In this document: positions 41,201 to 45,222 of the stretch, in pieces
Layout: every line of letters begins with the position of its first letter
Numbering within the stretch: the first letter of the stretch is position 1
Assembly: GCF_910593845.1 (NCBI RefSeq)
Contig: NZ_CAJVAS010000048.1
Location: 1 to 45,222, forward strand
Length of the DNA stretch: 45,222 bases
Origin: Paenibacillus solanacearum
GTDB taxonomy: Bacteria; Bacillota; Bacilli; Paenibacillales; NBRC-103111
Direction of reading: 5' to 3'
Notes under the pieces: generated by a model
Told to the model about the DNA's origin: nothing
Databases searched by the model: none
The model's input: the letters and a program-made list of their open reading frames with translations, nothing else
Made by a program: the position numbers and the translations under genes

Positions 41201-42746
41201 ATACACGGGCGAGGCGCAGTATTTGACCAAAGCCCGGCAGCAGGCGCAGCAGTATGTGACCGACGCTGTCTACAAGGCCCACACGGAGCCGGTCAACTGG
41301 TCGAGTTTTATTAACATTTCGTATTATCCGAACATTTCGTCGTTAATCGACTTGTACGAGGTGACAGGCGATCCGGCCGATTTGGCCGCGGCCGAGGAAG
41401 CGGCGCGCTGGCTCACGGCCACGCTGTGGGTGCCGGGCATTGACGGCGCCAAGCGGAACCAGCCGGTAACGGTTAACGACATGACGCAGATTCGCGCCAA
41501 TTTCCACTATGGCAACGAGGCGAGCCCTAATTTCTGGTGGCATGGCGACCAGCAGGAGCGGCTCGGCCGGCCGCCGGGCGAGCCCGGCAACCTCGCGAGC
41601 AACGACTTGATCGCGCAGCAGCAAACCCAGGTGCCAGGCTGGATTCCTTCCCGCGTCGGACTGGGCCTGGAGCAGTCCTCGACGTTCGGCCGCAGCTCGA
41701 ACATCATCATGTCGAGCTGGACGGGCGACCTTCTGCGATTGGCCGACTATACCGGAGACAACTATTTTGCCGACGTGGCGCGTAATGCGATTGTCGGGCG
41801 ATTCGCCAATTATTCGGGCTATTACCAGAACGCGATGACGACGTTCCAGCAGAAGCCGGATTATCCGCTGCAAGGACCGGATTATACGGGCATTTACTGG
41901 CACCATCTGCCGCCGTTTTTGGCGATGCTCGAAGACTTCCTGATTAACATGACGCAGCACTGGTCGGATGACCGCATCCAGTTTCCTTCGCTGCGCCAGC
42001 AAGGGTATGCCTACTTTAATTCGAATCAATACGGTCATGCCCCCGGGCACTTTTTCGACGAGCAGGAGATGTGGCTGTGGCTGGACGAGGGGATCGTGGA
42101 TACGGACAGCGTACAGATCGACTGGCTGGCCGCTCGCAAAGACGGCGTGCTCGGCATCGCGCTGATCAACGAAAGCGATGCCAGCGTGACCGCGAGCGTC
42201 CAGCTTGGCAGCAAGGTGCCCGGCGGCAGCGGCTTTAACGGGACGGTCGAGCTGTACAACCCGGACGGCAGCATGACGCTCGCGAACGTCACCGCCGGCA
42301 GTTTCAACGTCACGATTCCAGCGAAAAGCTTGAAGGGCGCCGTGCTGCGCATTCCCGGCGTGCACAAGCCGGCGTTCTCGCAGCTGACGTATGCGCTGAA
42401 CGGCCAGCCGCAGCTTGGGCAGACGGTAACCGAGCATACGTACGGCAAAGCGATGGTGCTGCAGATGAGTCCCGAATCGTATTACGCTTACGTCTATGTG
42501 ACGGATAAGCCGGATCAGACGTCAAGCGTATCGCTCATATACAGCATCGGGAACGGACCGGAGCATACGGAGACGACGAACGTGTATCCGTACGAATTTA
42601 TTATCGAGGTGCCGGACGCCTCACAGAGCTTTACGTACCGGCTGGAGGCGACGACCGCCTCGGGAACTGTAAGGAGCATTGCCGGAGGAACGATCGCGCC
42701 GCTGCAAGCCCCCGGTTCCGGCACAGGGAGCGGCGCGAATCCTTAG
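38295..42746 (+). CDS. Large secreted multidomain protein with paired CBM-like units and a helical-barrel domain
   Basis: The 1483-aa product has a signal peptide (MTRTMVLLLVLCMLFTGPGF, cleaved after APAMA). Residues 40-185 and 335-480 are two copies of a carbohydrate-binding-like beta unit; compare FKLKLSG with GVHGTEGWRWEAGGPL, and FNVGLNG with GTHGHDGFQWAEAG. Between them (215-330) is a copper-amine-oxidase-N-like domain (VRLNGQYINFQAQPVLE). The centre is beta-rich. About 820-1250 look like an alpha/alpha toroid found in polysaccharide lyases and hydrolases (NPMQALQEYLLTEDKDILTR). A C-terminal beta tail follows, rich in Thr and Ser. GGAGGGAG precedes ATG 38295. It is probably an extracellular polysaccharide-active protein; the catalytic residues are not identified. 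Confidence 0.75.
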   Translation: MTRTMVLLLVLCMLFTGPGFGLAPAMAQTGEATAATQLPDTKPDKHYIVLTAASFASHLGNWTKPADKRGSPLPDILTGATDGKDHSATPAMAKYGIPVDGMYKMMVHTRDFSVSPGTRPFKLKLSGSEPATYGVHGTEGWRWEAGGPLPMIRGEFDLEAIDFRGNFPRFDMIVITDDLSFTVEDSPAALQWLASQYTYVPGTIVNGQPDPNRPPVDIAVRLNGQYINFQAQPVLEQSTVMVPFAETFASLGAAVTVDAATYQATASKNGSRFRVIPGQDSATINGKSILLEKPAMIRGGTTLVPLSFVKQYFGANTFWDEGGRTAVIVANIPSNAFLFRPDSFDHFGTWTMEGNVEGAFEKSVLRGLIPGAGATPDMADPSGAQPATAAFQTEQAGTYKVWVRSRDFATNQQGSRFFNVGLNGQMLPQRLGTHGHDGFQWAEAGVVQLLQGTNTLELYDTSGFYARCDAVLLMADLQAVPSEDYAQVLRTAVPLGSETESFPAWALSQSEPTHSVTLENASTRVVFYKVPTASGQVVQNAVYARYGNGWVPTKFRSEELGYLVLSADSSSTVSTSQDMYSFKSKYTTAGGNDKLYSGTDLYKAGRFHWFIPNDYEMTPGGGVKLLFSEPVADFTSEWELAGDNPAPKVTVSATFHQAGTYSIGAWEGRGFADEQYAFALAPYRVMDKRIAPKAGLMTEQYLFTPMGTLTLNANNPYVPGHAVTKGVAAEPSWIPLRWVYGSNGKFGISMRGTGYNPKGSIFAPVLGSADAKFTAGQSYTMQYRVISRVSDWYDTYKFVAQDLFGVHDYRQNVYGTLNDAIFNARSLMMDDLLGGWDVHDKAHYNMEGKNVTSSANPMQALQEYLLTEDKDILTRRAIPTLANFLTRKELHFNRTPEWGGVESWQSTDLPKSIGSPINGYNLNVIGGMYEMTRGAVPYLYQYGLEKGKATVTNAYGSIPTFANNLYLYKYTGEAQYLTKARQQAQQYVTDAVYKAHTEPVNWSSFINISYYPNISSLIDLYEVTGDPADLAAAEEAARWLTATLWVPGIDGAKRNQPVTVNDMTQIRANFHYGNEASPNFWWHGDQQERLGRPPGEPGNLASNDLIAQQQTQVPGWIPSRVGLGLEQSSTFGRSSNIIMSSWTGDLLRLADYTGDNYFADVARNAIVGRFANYSGYYQNAMTTFQQKPDYPLQGPDYTGIYWHHLPPFLAMLEDFLINMTQHWSDDRIQFPSLRQQGYAYFNSNQYGHAPGHFFDEQEMWLWLDEGIVDTDSVQIDWLAARKDGVLGIALINESDASVTASVQLGSKVPGGSGFNGTVELYNPDGSMTLANVTAGSFNVTIPAKSLKGAVLRIPGVHKPAFSQLTYALNGQPQLGQTVTEHTYGKAMVLQMSPESYYAYVYVTDKPDQTSSVSLIYSIGNGPEHTETTNVYPYEFIIEVPDASQSFTYRLEATTASGTVRSIAGGTIAPLQAPGSGTGSGANP

Positions 42747-42812
42747 AAGGCATCGGTAAACGATTTTCAATCGTGTTCGGCCTTCGCTTAAGGAGAAGTA
42801 GGAGATACAAAG

Positions 42813-42851
42813 CGCGAGTGGCGGCCATTCCGGTCTGCTGCTCGCGTTTTT
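42813..42851 (+). terminator. Terminator downstream of the giant secreted protein
   Basis: CGCGAG pairs with CTCGCG (42841-42846), followed by TTTTT. The loop is long (22 nt), so strength is uncertain. Confidence 0.45.
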
Positions 42852-42968
42852 GGTTTGTGTGCGATTCTTCCGGCCGTTTTTTGAATATCGCCAGCGGGAG
42901 CTTGCGTTGAAGAGGTACTTAAAAGTGGCAGCCTTGACGTGAGTTCGCGTCCCAAGCTGCGGTATGGT

Positions 42969-43445
42969 TCATCGGGTATGAAACTGACGATGGAGCAGCC
43001 GGACTTGATCGGCCAGCTCGGGAACAGGGCCGTCAACAGCAGTATCGCGAATGACTTCGTGAATGGCAAGATTGCGAACGCGCGGTGCGGCAACCCCCAT
43101 CTCATGAAGCCATTGCGCCAGCTGTTCGGAGGAGCTCGCGTATACGATTCGCCCCAGACCGACCCAGCCGTGGGCTGCGGCGCACATAGGACAATGTTCT
43201 CCGGAGGTATAGACCGTAGCCCCGCTCCGTTCTTCCGGTGTCATATGTTGGGCGGCCCAGCGGGCCAGCGCAAATTCAGGGTGCTGGGTGTGGTCGCCAC
43301 CGGCCACATGGTTGTGATCTTCCGCAAGCACCTTGCCGTCAGTAGAGACAAGGAGCGAACCGAAGGGTTCGTCACCGGCCTCCAGCGCGGCCTTCGCCAG
43401 TTCAATACAGCGTTGCAGATGCAGCAGGTCCGTACTCGTTATCAT
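42969..43445 (-). CDS. Cytidine/guanine deaminase-family nucleoside deaminase
   Basis: The 158-aa zinc enzyme has the two metal motifs THQ-type HPEFALARWA (His plus catalytic Glu; the family usually has HAE, here HPE) and SGEHCPMCAAAHGWVGLGR (Cys-x-x-Cys). It belongs to the cytidine-deaminase-like fold, near guanine and tRNA-adenosine deaminases. GGAGG precedes the ATG at the correct spacing. It stands alone on the minus strand between convergent and divergent neighbours. Confidence 0.85.
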   Translation of the reverse strand: MITSTDLLHLQRCIELAKAALEAGDEPFGSLLVSTDGKVLAEDHNHVAGGDHTQHPEFALARWAAQHMTPEERSGATVYTSGEHCPMCAAAHGWVGLGRIVYASSSEQLAQWLHEMGVAAPRVRNLAIHEVIRDTAVDGPVPELADQVRLLHRQFHTR

Positions 43446-43726
43446 CTTAATCCTCCTCTATGTTCTCGTCTGCAAGTGGGCAGGCTTCATCCGTCAATGT
43501 GTTGACGCTGCTTTATTTTTTGTCATATACGAAGATGCTACCATGAATGTACCCATATGAAAAATATATATATTATTGCTTTTGCTTAGGTTTTTCGTAT
43601 GGGATGCCATCCACAACAGGCGCAAAGAAGTAACGATCATTTATATTCATTTTATCTCTGTCGATGCAGCAGTCCGTTGCTTACAATGGAACTATCTGAT
43701 GTAAAATGTGAACGGGGAGTGTTCCA

Positions 43727-44623
43727 ATGATGACAACCGCCGCTACGCTTCAACAGTTATTTCATGAGCCGATCGAACAGATCGCATATCTCGACCCGGG
43801 CTATTCCGGTCATGCCAGCGATGTCTGGCTGGTCAAGACGGCTTCGGAGGAGCAGGTCGTACGTGCATCCCGCTGGACTGAAGCGCCGAACCGCGAATTC
43901 TGGTGGGGATGCTTGGACCTGTTCGGGATTGATCCGAGACGCATGCTCCACTTCCAGGCGAACGCCGCCATGCTAAGCTCGATCGAGGATATTCCGGTGC
44001 CGCGAGTACAGGCGCATGTAACGATAGGGGACAAGGAATACCTCGTCATCGAGAAAATGAACGGCAGCCCATGCCCCCCTATCGCCGGGCAATCCGATAA
44101 GCTTCTGCATCAACTGGGTGTTTGGCTGGCGCGGGTACATACGCAGCGCTGCGACTACTTCGGAAACTTGGCCCTCACCCAAACGGACCGAATACAAGGC
44201 TTCCATGACCGCTTGTCCGAAACGATGCGCCAGCTCGTCGAACGCGATTATGCCGATGACAGCAAGATCACAGGAACGTTCGATGCCATGATTCGTGAGC
44301 TTAGCTCGCTTCCGGTACCGGATCACTTCTGTCCTGTGTTTATTGACCTGGACTCGTCCCAATTTCTAGTGCAGGACGGCATGCTGTCGGCGGTTGTCGA
44401 TGTGGAAGCTTATGCGGTAGGTCCCCGCGAGCTTGATTTCGTTGGGCTGGAATACGTATTGGACGAACGATCGGCCGCTTCGTTTCTCGAAGGCTATTCC
44501 ACCGTACTCGCACCTCCGGATATTTCGGACTACCGCATCGTATATCGCTATTTTTACAGGCTGCTGGGTGTGCAAGGGTCGGTGGATTTGGATGAATGGT
44601 TCGCGCAGCGCACATTGTTTTGA
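43727..44623 (+). CDS. Aminoglycoside-phosphotransferase-like (APH) family protein
   Basis: The 298-aa kinase-like protein has YLVIEKMNGSP (hinge-like), HQLGVWLARVHTQRCDYFG and, in place of the usual HGDxxxxN catalytic loop, FIDLDSSQF (205-213), followed by VVDVEAYAVGPRELDFVGLE as the metal-binding loop. Asp207 is kept but the His and Asn are replaced. It may phosphorylate a small molecule or be inactive; a drug-resistance role should not be assumed. GGGGAG precedes the ATG at a normal distance. Confidence 0.7.
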   Translation: MMTTAATLQQLFHEPIEQIAYLDPGYSGHASDVWLVKTASEEQVVRASRWTEAPNREFWWGCLDLFGIDPRRMLHFQANAAMLSSIEDIPVPRVQAHVTIGDKEYLVIEKMNGSPCPPIAGQSDKLLHQLGVWLARVHTQRCDYFGNLALTQTDRIQGFHDRLSETMRQLVERDYADDSKITGTFDAMIRELSSLPVPDHFCPVFIDLDSSQFLVQDGMLSAVVDVEAYAVGPRELDFVGLEYVLDERSAASFLEGYSTVLAPPDISDYRIVYRYFYRLLGVQGSVDLDEWFAQRTLF

Positions 44624-44683
44624 TGCGCCTTGACAATAGACCGGCTGTACGCCAAAACATGCAAAATAGAGGGAGGCGAATCC

Positions 44684-45109
44684 ATGCGTACCATCGATTA
44701 CAGCCATTATTTTTGGCAGGATGAAGCGATCCGACTGCGTGCGATCCGACCGGAAGATTGGGAAGACCATTACATCAATCGATTTGATTCATCTGCACGA
44801 CGCCTATTACAGTGTGAAGTCGAGCTGCCGCCGACGGCTGCGGAAGCCAAGTCATTCGCGGAGAAGTATGCCGACTTCTCATCGAACCGTCTTATGTTTA
44901 CTATTGAAAGCTTGGATGGCGAGCCTGTGGGCGGAATCAATCTGAACAGCATCGACGAAAGGAACGGGACGTTCAGCATCGGAATTCAAATCGATAAAGA
45001 TCATCGGGGAAAAGGATACGGCACCAGGGCCGAGGCCACTGAAGAACTTCCGTTTTTTCTACTGGCGTCCCTCATAAGTTGCAAAAAGACATCTACCTCT
45101 TTTTTTTAG
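44684..45109 (+). pseudogene. GNAT acetyltransferase truncated by an insertion sequence
   Basis: The reading frame (141 codons) begins well: GGGAGG 7 nt before ATG 44684, then IRLRAIRPEDWEDHYINRFD and FSIGIQIDKDHRGKGYGTRA, the acetyl-CoA-binding motif of GNAT enzymes. Just after AEA (about 45035) it leaves the family and ends in ATEELPFFLLASLISC and a short foreign tail. The C-terminal part of the fold is missing. The DNA after the break looks like the end of an insertion sequence. Confidence 0.75.
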
Positions 45110-45127
45110 GGGCGGATGTCTTTTTTT
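45083..45127. terminator. Hairpin near the IS end
   Basis: AAAAAGACATC (45083-45093) pairs with GATGTCTTTTT (45115-45125). T-runs flank it on both sides, so it can end transcription in either direction and insulate the transposase gene from the host gene. Confidence 0.6.
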
Positions 45128-45160
45128 GGAGTCTCTAAATCGGTCTACTCGCAGTGTCTT

Positions 45161-45222
45161 TTAATCTATCAGCTTCAATATTCGCTTAAGATTTACAGCG
45201 AATATTGTCGTTGCACCTTGCA
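45161..45222 (-). CDS. Transposase C-terminus (partial, window edge)
   Basis: The minus strand from the window edge reads QGATTIFAVNLKRILKLID followed by TAA at 45163-45161. The pattern of a small hydrophobic helix followed by NLKR-x-L is typical of DDE transposase C-termini. Only about 19 codons are visible, so the family (perhaps IS1182- or IS4-like) is a guess. A perfect inverted repeat CAATATTCGC/GCGAATATTG (45176-45185 and 45198-45207) lies inside this end of the gene. Confidence 0.5.
   Translation of the reverse strand, partial: QGATTIFAVNLKRILKLID

Larger units (their letters stand above)
45036..45222 (-). mobile_element. End of an insertion sequence inserted in the GNAT gene
   Basis: From about 45036 the sequence is unlike its surroundings, with T-runs and hairpins. 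On the minus strand a short open end reads QGATTIFAVNLKRILKLID and stops, the look of a DDE-transposase C-terminus. The terminal repeat cannot be defined because the other end is outside the window. The exact family is not certain. Confidence 0.55.

Noticed and set aside
43727..44623. Antibiotic-resistance gene
   Set aside because: The catalytic loop lacks the APH His and Asn and the neighbours show no resistance context; only fold membership is supported.
45176..45207. Perfect inverted repeat CAATATTCGC/GCGAATATTG as an IS terminal repeat
   Set aside because: It lies inside the transposase coding end, not at the edge of the element, so it is more likely a local hairpin.

Overview
The window looks like chromosome from a spore-former of the Paenibacillus type (Firmicutes, Bacillales). 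The reasons are strong purine-rich Shine-Dalgarno sites at TTG, GTG and ATG starts, lipoprotein solute-binding proteins (SBPs), ECF sigma/DUF4179-type anti-sigma pairs, copper-amine-oxidase-N-like secreted proteins, TGTAAGCG catabolite-type operators and a mid-50s GC feel. No rRNA, tRNA, CRISPR array or prophage was seen. The assignment is inferred from gene style, not from a marker gene.

Layout. 0-2.4 kb: a TetR regulator and a divergent membrane-protein operon sharing two identical operators, then an orphan membrane protein. 2.4-7.0 kb: two head-to-head genes that carry the same SBP module on unrelated N-terminal partners. One is a broken S51 peptidase (cyanophycinase-like)-SBP gene, the other an intact ECF sigma factor/degenerate gluzincin/SBP fusion. 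7.0-11.7 kb: a P-loop kinase, a serine hydrolase, a PhnB-like VOC protein and a sulfur-relay set (DsrE-like; YedE-like transporter plus TusA-like). 11.8-18.3 kb: a low-complexity protein, an ECF sigma/anti-sigma operon, an ASCH protein, a small membrane protein, a probably frameshifted small gene and a secreted stalk-type protein. 18.3-25.4 kb: a catabolic locus with two paralogous SBP lipoproteins, an AraC regulator and an amidohydrolase/Rieske/GH88-105-like operon. The three transcription units share one 30-bp upstream element. 25.5-33.3 kb: an FMN reductase, another orphan SBP, NUDIX, Nif3-like and MerR/membrane genes among decaying VOC and Nif3 fragments, and a large GMC oxidoreductase. 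33.8-37.8 kb: a methyltransferase and a Fur-boxed siderophore importer without an ATPase. 38.3-42.7 kb: a 1483-residue secreted multidomain protein. 43-45.2 kb: a deaminase, an APH-like protein and a GNAT gene cut by an insertion sequence whose transposase C-terminus lies at the window edge.

Two points look most worth following. First, the sigma-gluzincin-SBP fusion at 4525-6948 has no visible membrane segment between its DNA-reading and ligand-binding modules, so it could be an intracellular one-component switch. Second, the 18.3-25.4 kb locus looks like a compact regulon: each promoter has a -10 box, no good -35 box, and the conserved AraC-type element ending 16-17 bp upstream of the -10. 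Two of the three also have a CRP/FNR-like palindrome near the start site.
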